Shown in pieces: positions 51,881 to 59,617 of a stretch of 64,000 bases of DNA (position 1 is its first letter; every line of letters starts with the position of its first letter). The position numbers were made by a program, and so were the translations under genes. Where the stretch lies: contig NZ_FMYY01000002.1 in assembly GCF_900101595.1 (NCBI RefSeq), positions 1 through 64,000 of the forward strand, read 5' to 3'. The stretch comes from Paenibacillus sp. cl123. GTDB lineage: Bacteria > Bacillota > Bacilli > Paenibacillales > NBRC-103111. The notes under the pieces were generated by a model. The model was not told the origin of the DNA. It was given only the letters and a program-made list of their open reading frames with translations, and did no database searches.

Positions 51881-52222
51881 TTGAGCTATGACGGCATCCT
51901 CATGCATCATTCCGTCTGTCCGTCCATTAATGGAAAAGGATATGATCTGTTCATCACCAAAACCGGCGTTATCATCCCTTCCTCTGTCCCGACGGACCCT
52001 TCCTATATTCATATTTGTCTGGAAGGCGACTATTCGCAGCAGGGCGCGTACCTGGAACCAGGCAGCGAAGAGCAGTGGTTTGTGCTGGGCAAATTGATCC
52101 TTCGCTTGTCGGCGATGTACGATTTCCCTCCCGATGCGGTGTATCCGCACTCGGAAACATGTCCCGGCCCGGGTTTTCCGTGGGCGCGTCTTGTGATTTC
52201 ACCTCAGGATAGGTATCATTAG
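51881..52222 (+). CDS. Stand-alone mini N-acetylmuramoyl-L-alanine amidase (Amidase_2-like)
   Basis: A 113-residue protein with no signal peptide. It starts MSYDGILMHHSVCPSINGKG, has YIHICLEGDYS near residue 42 and YPHSETCPGPGFPW near residue 88: the zinc-ligand pattern His (9/10), His90 and Cys94 and the proline-glycine loop of Amidase_2/PGRP-type amidases, shortened to the bare core. TTG start with AGAGGTGAG just upstream. Set between spmB and rluB; the absence of export signals suggests action on internal or spore-compartment murein, or non-classical release. Confidence 0.7.
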   Translation: MSYDGILMHHSVCPSINGKGYDLFITKTGVIIPSSVPTDPSYIHICLEGDYSQQGAYLEPGSEEQWFVLGKLILRLSAMYDFPPDAVYPHSETCPGPGFPWARLVISPQDRYH

Positions 52223-52242
52223 CTTTGAGGTGAATAGAGAAG

Positions 52243-53013
52243 ATGGAACGATTACAGAAAGTGCTGGCCGAGGCCGGCGTTGCATCGCGAAGAAAATGCG
52301 AGGAGCTTATAACCGCAGGCCGCGTGCAGGTGAATGACGAGGTCGTCACCACCCTGGGCGTGAAGGTGGACGCCGGCAGCGATCAGATCCGGGTGGACGG
52401 CAAGCCGATACGCAAACAGGCCAAGGTATATGTGATATTTAATAAACCGAAGGGCGTCATCACCAGCGCGGAAGATCCGGAAGGAAGGAAGACCGTGACC
52501 GATTTCTTCCGGCATATGAAGGAGCGGATTTATCCGATCGGACGGCTGGATTACGATACCGAAGGGCTTCTCCTGATGACCAACGACGGCGAATTTGCCC
52601 ATCTGCTGACGCATCCCAAGCACCATGTGCCGCGCACTTATCTGGCCACGGTGAAGGGGGTGCCGCACGGCAATCTGCTGGACAAGCTGAGAGAGGGCAT
52701 TCAACTGGAGGACGGGATGACTTCGCCTGCCGAGGTCGAGTATCACAACGTGTATCCCGAGAAAAAGGAATCGGTTATTAAAATTACGATCTACGAAGGG
52801 CGCAACCGTCAAGTGCGCCGGATGTTCGACGCCATCCATCATCCCGTGATCAAGCTGAAGCGGGTGCAATTCGGACCGCTGCTGCTCTCCGGGCTGCCGC
52901 GGGGCAAGTTCCGGCTCATGTCGCCGCAGGAAGTGAAGGAGCTGCGCGACGCCGCGCTCGCAATGGAGAACGGCCAGTCACATAAAATTCAAAAAGGCGA
53001 ATCCGACTTGTGA
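52243..53013 (+). CDS. rluB: 23S rRNA pseudouridine synthase B
   Basis: A 256-residue RsuA/RluB-type enzyme. N-terminal S4 RNA-binding domain (ERLQKVLAEAGVASRRKCEE), catalytic Asp in IGRLDYDTEGLLLM, KTYLATV-like RTYLATVKG and EGRNRQVRRMFDAIHHPV. It isomerises a uridine of 23S rRNA helix 93 region in known homologues. GAGGTG precedes the ATG. Upstream of resA as in Bacillus subtilis. Confidence 0.93.
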   Translation: MERLQKVLAEAGVASRRKCEELITAGRVQVNDEVVTTLGVKVDAGSDQIRVDGKPIRKQAKVYVIFNKPKGVITSAEDPEGRKTVTDFFRHMKERIYPIGRLDYDTEGLLLMTNDGEFAHLLTHPKHHVPRTYLATVKGVPHGNLLDKLREGIQLEDGMTSPAEVEYHNVYPEKKESVIKITIYEGRNRQVRRMFDAIHHPVIKLKRVQFGPLLLSGLPRGKFRLMSPQEVKELRDAALAMENGQSHKIQKGESDL

Positions 53014-53029
53014 CATTTTTCGCTATAAT
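53008..53029 (+). promoter_or_regulatory. Candidate resA promoter with ResD-like site
   Basis: A perfect TATAAT (53024-53029) follows the rluB stop, while the -35 region (about 53001-53006) is poor. TTGTGA (53008-53013) in the spacer matches the core of the ResD site TTTGTGAAT. Activator-dependent autoregulation of the res cluster is known in Bacillus subtilis. Confidence 0.42.
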
Positions 53030-53154
53030 AAAGTGAGTAGCCGTTTAATGAGGAACCGCGCCGACTCGCAGCCCTTCGTCGGTCCATGCCGAGGACGACT
53101 GCAGCCGGCGCTTCTTCACGATGGCGAACTAATCGGGTTTGAAGGTGTGGGATG

Positions 53155-53679
53155 ATGGGAAAACATAAAAAGTGGGTACAAATTGCCATTTTCACCGTTA
53201 TTCTTCTGGTCGGCGGCTGGACGCTTGTGAATAACCTGTTTTTCGCCGACAAAAAGCCGACTGAAGGAGCGAATGCGCCTGACTTTAAGCTGGCCAGTCT
53301 GGATGGTCAGACCAGACAGCTGTCCGACTTGAAAGGCAAAGTAGTCGTCATCAACTTCTGGGGCACGTTCTGCGAGCCCTGTCGCAACGAGATGCCGGCG
53401 CTGGAGCAGCAGAAGGCGAAGTGGGCCGGGAAAAACGTGGAGATATGGGGTTTGAATCTGGACGAGCCCAAAGTGGCCGTGGAAAACTTCATCAAGCAGT
53501 ACAAAGTCACTTTCCCGATCTTGTTCGACAAGAACGAGGAGACGCGCAAGCGCTACGGCGTCTCACAGTATCCGACGACGTTCTTCGTCAAGCCTGACGG
53601 CAAAATCGGAGAAATCCGCATCGGCGAGATGGATGCCGCTTACATCGACAAAACGATCGCATCCTTACTGCCCCAATAA
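53155..53679 (+). CDS. resA: Membrane-anchored thiol-disulfide oxidoreductase ResA
   Basis: A 174-residue protein: N-terminal membrane anchor (VQIAIFTVILLVGGWTLV) and a thioredoxin-like domain with the CEPC active site (FWGTFCEPCRNEMP) and cis-Pro in QYPTTFFV. It reduces the disulfide of apocytochrome c before heme attachment, outside the membrane. Two adjacent ATGs occur (53152, 53155); 53155 gives the better distance to AAGGTG. The resB gene follows only after a 257-base gap with a fold-back element. Confidence 0.92.
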   Translation: MGKHKKWVQIAIFTVILLVGGWTLVNNLFFADKKPTEGANAPDFKLASLDGQTRQLSDLKGKVVVINFWGTFCEPCRNEMPALEQQKAKWAGKNVEIWGLNLDEPKVAVENFIKQYKVTFPILFDKNEETRKRYGVSQYPTTFFVKPDGKIGEIRIGEMDAAYIDKTIASLLPQ

Positions 53680-53725
53680 CTTAATGATTACGAAGGAACG
53701 TGCCGGAACCGGTTGGTTTGCTTGT

Positions 53726-53895
53726 CAGATTTGATCAATTTGGTATAAGCGGTGTCAGAATGGGGCGAAGAGTTTACGAGCTGCCTTTGAAATCGGATTT
53801 CTATCTACTTGACAGTTCAATCAGGGAAATCCGATTTCAACAGCAGCCGGAGCCTCATTCTGACAGGAGCGTGCCAGCCTTATTGATCGAATCTG
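53726..53895. repeat. 170-bp imperfect fold-back element between resA and resB
   Basis: Two arms of about 70-76 bases form a long hairpin. Best-matching blocks, left against right: CAGATTTGATCAAT (53726) with ATTGATCGAATCTG (ends 53895), 13 of 14; GTCAGAATGGGGC with GCCTCATTCTGAC, 12 of 13; GCTGC with GCAGC; TTGAAATCGGATTTC with GAAATCCGATTTCAA, 15 of 15. The loop is about 24 bases. It fills most of the resA-resB gap. It could be a MITE-like insertion or a structured RNA within the res transcript; a 68-codon frame across it has no coding signs. Confidence 0.8.
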
Positions 53896-53936
53896 CTTTT
53901 TACTAACCGGCTGCCCTTCCTTCGAGGAGGACCCTC

Positions 53937-55610
53937 ATGATTCACAATACAAAATGCGAATGCGGCCATCAGAATCCCGTCGGCACCCTGCTGTGCGAAT
54001 CTTGCGGCAAGCCGCTGGAGGATGACGGGGGGGAAGGGCCGCTCGAGATGAAGTATGACGGGATGGCCCGTCGCTCCCAGAAGGCCAATCCAGGCGTGAT
54101 CGACCGGGTATGGAACTTTTTCTCCTCGGTCAAGGTGGCCATCTATCTGATCCTGATCACGCTGCTCGGATCGGCGCTCGGCACGATTTATCCGCAAGAA
54201 AACACATTTCTGAACTTCGATCCATCCGTTTATTATGAAGAAACCTATGGGTTGTCCGGAAAAATCTATTACATGCTGGGCTTGTCCCATACGTTCGAGT
54301 CCTGGTGGTTCATTACTCTGCTGTTTATGATCGGCACGTCGCTGGTCGTCTGCAGCCTGGACCGCGTGCTTCCGTTATACCGGGCGCTCAGCAAGCAGCA
54401 GATTCGCAAGCATCTTCGCTTCATTACCCGGCAGAAGGTGACGTACAGCGGTCCAATTCCCGGAGGCTCTTCCGCGCAAGCCGCTGAGGAGTGGAACAAG
54501 CTTGCCGCCAAGGCGCTTGCCAAGTCCGGCTACCGCGTACATACGGAAGGCAGCGCCCTGCTTGCCGAGAAATACCGTTTCAGCCGCTGGGGTCCTTATA
54601 TCAATCATATCGGACTCATTATTTTCCTCGGGGCCGTGCTGATGCGGGGAATTCCCGGGTGGCATATGGACCAGCACATCGGGTTTCCTGAAGGCAAGCT
54701 GGTCAAAATTCCGGAGACCTCGTATTATTTGAAAAACGAGAAATTCACGCTGGAGTATTATACGCCCGAGGAGATGACCGAGGACTTCCGCGCCAAAGGA
54801 ATCGATGTGCCTAAGGTGTACGAGACGCAGGCGGCGCTGTTTATGTGCAAGGCGGACTGCGACGATCCGGCGAAGGAGCCGGTGCTGGAGGAAGTGCACA
54901 AGCAGTCTATTGTCGTGAACAAGCCGCTCTCCTACAAAGGGCTGCTCGCGTACCAGTTTGACTTCAAGCCAGCTCCGACCCTCATCTCCGTCAAGCCGAC
55001 GCTGGTCAACAAGGAAACCGGGGAGTCCTTCGGAGCGTTCGAGCTGTCCATGGACAATCCGCGGGAGCTGTATACGGCCGGTCCTTATCAGCTCAAGCTG
55101 AGCGCCTACTTCCCGGAGTTTGCCGTCGACCCCAAAGGGCTGCCGATGACGAAGTCCAGGGACCCGATTATGCCGGCCTTTGTGTTTACGATTACGGGTC
55201 CGGGCCTTGCCGCCGGTGGCGAGCCTTATATGTATTTCCCGCGTCAGATCGACAAGGTTAATTTCCGCCAGGACGAGATCAACGGCGCGCTCGGTCAGAA
55301 GCTGGAGCTGTCGGTCAGCTCGATGGACAATGTCCAGATATCCGAATATATCAGCTATCTGAACATCCGGGTTGACCGGGCGATGCCGTATATTTGGGTG
55401 GGAGCGGCTATCTCCATGATTGGGCTTATTATGGGCTTTTACTGGAATCACCGCCGGATTTGGCTTCGTATTGACGACGGGGAGCTGTCGCTTGGCGCTC
55501 ACGCTAATAAAAACTGGTACGGGCTTCGCAAGGAAGTCTCGCAGGTTCTCGGAAAAACGGGAATCGTGATTGATCCCAAAGCGCTCGAAAGAAAGGTGGA
55601 ACAAACGTGA
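53937..55610 (+). CDS. resB: Cytochrome c biogenesis protein ResB
   Basis: A 557-residue membrane protein. The N-terminus has a zinc-ribbon-like CECGHQNPVGTLLCESCG, not part of classic ResB. Then the ResB fold: a helix VKVAIYLILITLLGSALG, YMLGLSHTFESWWFITLLFM, INHIGLIIFLGAVLM, a large external domain and a last helix IWVGAAISMIGLIMGFYWNH. With ResC it forms the system II heme lyase. GAGGAGG lies before the ATG. The stop overlaps resC by 4 bases (GTGA). Confidence 0.92.
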   Translation: MIHNTKCECGHQNPVGTLLCESCGKPLEDDGGEGPLEMKYDGMARRSQKANPGVIDRVWNFFSSVKVAIYLILITLLGSALGTIYPQENTFLNFDPSVYYEETYGLSGKIYYMLGLSHTFESWWFITLLFMIGTSLVVCSLDRVLPLYRALSKQQIRKHLRFITRQKVTYSGPIPGGSSAQAAEEWNKLAAKALAKSGYRVHTEGSALLAEKYRFSRWGPYINHIGLIIFLGAVLMRGIPGWHMDQHIGFPEGKLVKIPETSYYLKNEKFTLEYYTPEEMTEDFRAKGIDVPKVYETQAALFMCKADCDDPAKEPVLEEVHKQSIVVNKPLSYKGLLAYQFDFKPAPTLISVKPTLVNKETGESFGAFELSMDNPRELYTAGPYQLKLSAYFPEFAVDPKGLPMTKSRDPIMPAFVFTITGPGLAAGGEPYMYFPRQIDKVNFRQDEINGALGQKLELSVSSMDNVQISEYISYLNIRVDRAMPYIWVGAAISMIGLIMGFYWNHRRIWLRIDDGELSLGAHANKNWYGLRKEVSQVLGKTGIVIDPKALERKVEQT

Positions 55611-56854
55611 GCAGCACGTTACTGCTGATTGCATTTATTATTTATGCGCTGGCCATGCTGGGCTTCGTGATCGGGGTTTCAGGGGGCAAGTCGGTGCAGG
55701 TTGCCGATCCGGTAAGCTACGGGCGTAAATGGGGCCGTATCGGAATTGTTCTCACGATACTGGGCTTCCTCTCGCAAGCGGGCTTTTTCTTTACAAGGTG
55801 GGCGGAGGCCGGACACATCCCTACAAGCAACATGTATGAATTCATGACATTTCTCAGCATGATGATCGTGCTTGCCTTTATCGTCGTTTACTTCTTGTAC
55901 AAGTCTTCCGTGCTTGGCGTTTTCGCGATGCCTGTGGCCATCATCATTATCGGGTACGCTTCCGTTTTTCCCAAAGAGGTGCAGCCGCTAATTCCGGCTC
56001 TGCAGAGCTACTGGCTGAAAATTCATGTGACGACTGCGGCGCTTGGCGAGGCGTTTTTCGCCGTCGGCTTTGCAGCGGGTCTGATGTATCTCGTGCAGAA
56101 CGTCGACTTCAAGGATCGCAGCAAGGCTGCCCGCCGCGAACAGCGCGGGGTGGAATTCACCCTGTTTACGCTGGCGATCGTCGTTGCTTTCGTGGTTGCG
56201 ATCTTCTCCTTCAACGGCATGGGCTATAAAGCGGTATTTTCCAGCAATGCCGTCATGAAGGACGTCAACAATGTCGAGCAGCTCGTGCCTCAGGAGACGA
56301 CGTATGTGCTGCCGCCGCTGGTCGGTCCGCATGAGGCCACGATTCTCCAAATGACGCCGTTCTTCGGCATGACGGAGCCGTTGATGGAAGCTCCGTCATG
56401 GATGAAGGGAGCCAACGCCGGACGCAAGCTGAATACGGTGATATGGTCGCTCCTGGGCGGGATCGTGCTGTATGGGCTGCTTCGGCTGATCGCTCGCAAG
56501 CCGCTGGGAGCGGCGCTTAATCCGCTTATGAAGGGGGTAGACCCCGACGATATCGATGAGATCGGCTATCGGTCCATCGCCATCGGCTATCCGATCTTTA
56601 CGCTTGGCGCGCTCATCTTCGCCATGATCTGGGCGCATGAGGCGTGGGGCCGGTTCTGGGGCTGGGACCCGAAAGAGGTTTGGGCGCTGATCGTATGGCT
56701 TTTCTACGCAGCCTACCTGCACTTCAGGCTGTCGCGAGGCTGGCAGGGCAAGCGCTCCGCCTGGCTGTCGGTTATCGGCTTCCTAGTCGTCATGTTCACC
56801 CTCATCGGGGTCAACCTGGTCATCGCAGGCTTGCATTCGTATTCAGGAACGTAA
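55607..56854 (+). CDS. resC: Cytochrome c biogenesis protein ResC (CcsA-type heme handling)
   Basis: A 415-residue membrane protein with eight or so helices, a long loop, and the tryptophan-rich heme motif WGRFWGWDPKEVWALIVWL near residue 350, with flanking His residues. It delivers heme for attachment to apocytochromes with ResB. GTG start coupled to the resB stop. Confidence 0.93.
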   Translation: MSSTLLLIAFIIYALAMLGFVIGVSGGKSVQVADPVSYGRKWGRIGIVLTILGFLSQAGFFFTRWAEAGHIPTSNMYEFMTFLSMMIVLAFIVVYFLYKSSVLGVFAMPVAIIIIGYASVFPKEVQPLIPALQSYWLKIHVTTAALGEAFFAVGFAAGLMYLVQNVDFKDRSKAARREQRGVEFTLFTLAIVVAFVVAIFSFNGMGYKAVFSSNAVMKDVNNVEQLVPQETTYVLPPLVGPHEATILQMTPFFGMTEPLMEAPSWMKGANAGRKLNTVIWSLLGGIVLYGLLRLIARKPLGAALNPLMKGVDPDDIDEIGYRSIAIGYPIFTLGALIFAMIWAHEAWGRFWGWDPKEVWALIVWLFYAAYLHFRLSRGWQGKRSAWLSVIGFLVVMFTLIGVNLVIAGLHSYSGT

Positions 56855-56894
56855 CACGAACAAGGTTCATACTGATGGAAAGAGGTGCAAAGCC

Positions 56895-57611
56895 ATGACG
56901 GATATGAAGATGAATATTTTGGTAGTGGACGACGAGGAAAGAATCCGCCGTTTGCTTCGGATGTATCTGGAGAAGGAGAATTACCGCATTGACGAAGCCG
57001 AGGACGGGGAGACTGCGCTCCACAAGGCGCTGGAGGTCGACTATGACCTGATCCTGCTGGATGTGATGCTTCCCGGCATCGACGGCAATGAAGTATGCGC
57101 CAGGCTTCGCCAGGTGAAGTCAACCCCGGTCATCATGCTGACAGCCAAGGGAGAGGAAACGAACCGGGTGCAGGGATTTGAGTCGGGCGCTGACGACTAT
57201 GTCGTCAAGCCGTTCAGTCCGCGCGAGGTGATCTACCGGGTCAAGGCGATTTTGCGGCGATCGTCGGTGACGGCCTATTTGTCCAAGGAGGTCAACTCCA
57301 GCAACAATATTGTCTTCCCGAATCTCGTGATCGAGCATGACGCTCACCGGGTCAGTGCAGGAGGGCAAGAGGTTGCGCTTACGCCCAAGGAGTACGAGCT
57401 GCTGCATTACTTGGCCGTATCGCCGGACAAGGTTTTCTCCCGGGAAGAGCTGCTGAAGGATGTATGGAACTACGAATTTTTCGGCGACCTGCGCACGGTC
57501 GACACGCATGTGAAGCGGCTGCGCGAGAAGCTGAACAAGGTTTCGCCGGACGCAGCGGCTATGATTACGACCGTATGGGGCGTCGGCTACAAGCTTGAGG
57601 TGCCGAAATAA
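56895..57611 (+). CDS. resD: Response regulator ResD
   Basis: A 238-residue OmpR-type regulator. Receiver: VVDDEERIRR, phosphoacceptor Asp in LILLDVMLPGIDG, Lys in DYVVKPFSPRE. C-terminal winged helix: LTPKEYELLHYLAVSPDKVF and RTVDTHVKRLREKL. It controls aerobic/anaerobic respiration genes including the res cluster in Bacillus subtilis. AAAGAGGTG precedes the ATG. Confidence 0.94.
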   Translation: MTDMKMNILVVDDEERIRRLLRMYLEKENYRIDEAEDGETALHKALEVDYDLILLDVMLPGIDGNEVCARLRQVKSTPVIMLTAKGEETNRVQGFESGADDYVVKPFSPREVIYRVKAILRRSSVTAYLSKEVNSSNNIVFPNLVIEHDAHRVSAGGQEVALTPKEYELLHYLAVSPDKVFSREELLKDVWNYEFFGDLRTVDTHVKRLREKLNKVSPDAAAMITTVWGVGYKLEVPK

Positions 57612-57612
57612 C

Positions 57613-59469
57613 GTGTTTATTTTCAAAAGCATTGTCGGCAAGCTGTGGATTACGATCATCGGTCTTGTAGTTGTCGTTCTGCTGACGGTAGGGGCGTTTC
57701 TGTTCAAATTTATCGAGACCTCCTTCCCCAAGTCGAAGGATCAGGTCGAAACGCTCAGCCGGCTGGCGACGAAGGTAGCGAGCGAGATATCGCTGCATAA
57801 GGAAGAGCGCCGCTACCTGCAGGTCGTCAATGAGCTGCTGAACGCCCAGGGCGCGAGCGTGCTTGTTGTGACCAAGGATTATGAACTGCAGACCACTCCC
57901 GTAGGACAAGGCGATGAGAAGCGGATCCGGTACGATGATCTGTTCACGAAAAATGAGCTGGCCAAAGTATTCGCGGGCCAGTCGGTTGACAACCGGAGCC
58001 CGATGGTCGCGGCCCGCACGCCGCTCGGACGCGCTTATGCAGCGGTCGCCGTGCCGTTCATGAGCGAGAATCAGGCGGAGGTAGCCGGAGCGCTCATCAT
58101 GTATCAGCTGACGCAGTCGTCCGAGGTGACCCAGGATTATGTGAAAAAGCTGTTCGTCGTCGTGGGCGTTGCGGGCTTTCTGATGACGACGTTTTTTGCT
58201 TTCTTCCTGCTTACCCGGATCACTCAGCCGCTGCTGAATCTGAAAAAGGCGGCCGATCTGATCTCGGAGGGGGAATATGGCAGCCGGGTTCCGATTCAGT
58301 CCTCGGACGAGATCGGGGAGCTGGGCAAGACGTTCAACCATATGGGCGAGCAGCTGCAGGATACGATCAGGGCGCTAAGCCATGAGAAGGAGCATCTATC
58401 CAACGTGCTGCGAAGCATGGCCGACGCCGTCGTCACCTTTGACCCGGAAGGGAATGTCATCCTGGATAATCCTGAGGGAGAACGCATCATCCGCGCCTGG
58501 AATGAACTGGAGTGGCTGGAGGACGACCCGAACGGCACGCCTGCCGGCCGAGACCAAAGCGAGCGGGAATGGAGGCGTATCCCCGAACCGCTGAAGCCGC
58601 TCTTCGAGGAAGTCACCCGTCATCCCAAGGAGATGACGACCAAGCTCCACGTGACCAGCGAGGTGTGGTCGGTCGTCATGGCTCCTCTGTACGTGCAGGA
58701 TACGGTGCGCGGCGTGGTCGCCGTGCTGCGGAATGTGACCGAGGAATACCGGCTTGAGAAGCTGCGCAAGGACTTTGTCGCCAACGTCTCTCATGAGCTT
58801 CGCACGCCGCTCTCTATGCTTCACGGGTACAGCGAAGCGCTGCTGGACGACATTGCGGCAACGCCTGAGGATCGTCAGGAGCTGGCTCAGGTTATCTATG
58901 ACGAATCGAAACGCATGGGCAGGCTTGTTCATGATCTGCTGGATCTGGCCAGAATGGAGAATGGTCATATGGAGCTGAACTTGCGTGAGCTGGACGTTCA
59001 CTCGTTCATCAAGCGCATGCATCGTAAGTTCGCAGCGCTGTCGAAGGAAAAGGGCATCGCGATGACCTATTCGCTGCCGGAAGAGAAGCTGGAGCTGGAG
59101 CGGGCCGATGAGGACCGGCTGGAGCAGGTGCTTACGAATCTGCTCGACAACGCGATCCGGCATACCCCTGCGGAAGCGGAAATCAGCATAACCGCCTCCA
59201 GCACCCGCTTGCGCGGCGAGGAGGCGGTGCTGATCGAGGTAGCGGATCAAGGCTACGGGATCGGGGCCGAGGATCTGCCTTATATTTTCGAACGCTTCTA
59301 CAAGGCCGACAAGGCCCGTACGCGAGGCGCATCGGGCGGGACGGGACTCGGGCTGTCGATCGTACGGAACATTGTGGAGGCGCATCAGGGAACCGTACAA
59401 GCGAAAAGCCAGCCCGGACAAGGTACGACATTTTCTATTATTTTGCCGCGCTATAGCGGGAAAACCTAA
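57613..59469 (+). CDS. resE: Sensor histidine kinase ResE
   Basis: A 618-residue membrane kinase: helix 1 (VGKLWITIIGLVVVVLLTVG), extracytoplasmic domain, helix 2 (FVVVGVAGFLMTTFFAFFLL), HAMP, PAS-like domain, HisKA with the phosphorylated His in ANVSHELRTPLSMLHGYSE, and HATPase with LTNLLDNAIRHTP and GTGLGLSIVRNIVEAHQG. GTG start at 57613 one base after resD, with GAGGTG 10 bases upstream inside resD. It phosphorylates ResD. Confidence 0.94.
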   Translation: MFIFKSIVGKLWITIIGLVVVVLLTVGAFLFKFIETSFPKSKDQVETLSRLATKVASEISLHKEERRYLQVVNELLNAQGASVLVVTKDYELQTTPVGQGDEKRIRYDDLFTKNELAKVFAGQSVDNRSPMVAARTPLGRAYAAVAVPFMSENQAEVAGALIMYQLTQSSEVTQDYVKKLFVVVGVAGFLMTTFFAFFLLTRITQPLLNLKKAADLISEGEYGSRVPIQSSDEIGELGKTFNHMGEQLQDTIRALSHEKEHLSNVLRSMADAVVTFDPEGNVILDNPEGERIIRAWNELEWLEDDPNGTPAGRDQSEREWRRIPEPLKPLFEEVTRHPKEMTTKLHVTSEVWSVVMAPLYVQDTVRGVVAVLRNVTEEYRLEKLRKDFVANVSHELRTPLSMLHGYSEALLDDIAATPEDRQELAQVIYDESKRMGRLVHDLLDLARMENGHMELNLRELDVHSFIKRMHRKFAALSKEKGIAMTYSLPEEKLELERADEDRLEQVLTNLLDNAIRHTPAEAEISITASSTRLRGEEAVLIEVADQGYGIGAEDLPYIFERFYKADKARTRGASGGTGLGLSIVRNIVEAHQGTVQAKSQPGQGTTFSIILPRYSGKT

Positions 59470-59470
59470 C

Positions 59471-59505
59471 AAAACCCCCTTCGGTTCGCTGCCGAAGGGG
59501 GTTTT
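59471..59505. terminator. Terminator of the res operon
   Basis: A perfect 14-bp stem: AAAACCCCCTTCGG (59471-59484) against CCGAAGGGGGTTTT (59492-59505), 7-base loop. Confidence 0.9.
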
Positions 59506-59562
59506 GCGCGAGCTTGCTTTGTAGAAAAAACTTGGCAAATCTTGTTGTCCGTGGAACATAAA

Positions 59563-59594
59563 TGCCGGCCCAGGCCGGAGGGCATGGGCCGGCA
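59563..59594 (-). terminator. Hairpin after serA
   Basis: TGCCGGCCCA (59563-59572) pairs perfectly with TGGGCCGGCA (59585-59594). On the minus strand it follows the serA stop by about 25 bases and is followed by TTTATGTT. Confidence 0.7.
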
Positions 59595-59617
59595 GAATAT
59601 TTGCGGAGGGCAGGAGC

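Noticed and set aside
53700-53906. A 68-codon plus-strand frame between resA and resB
   Set aside because: It lies across the fold-back element, no ribosome-binding site, and the sequence is explained by the inverted repeat.
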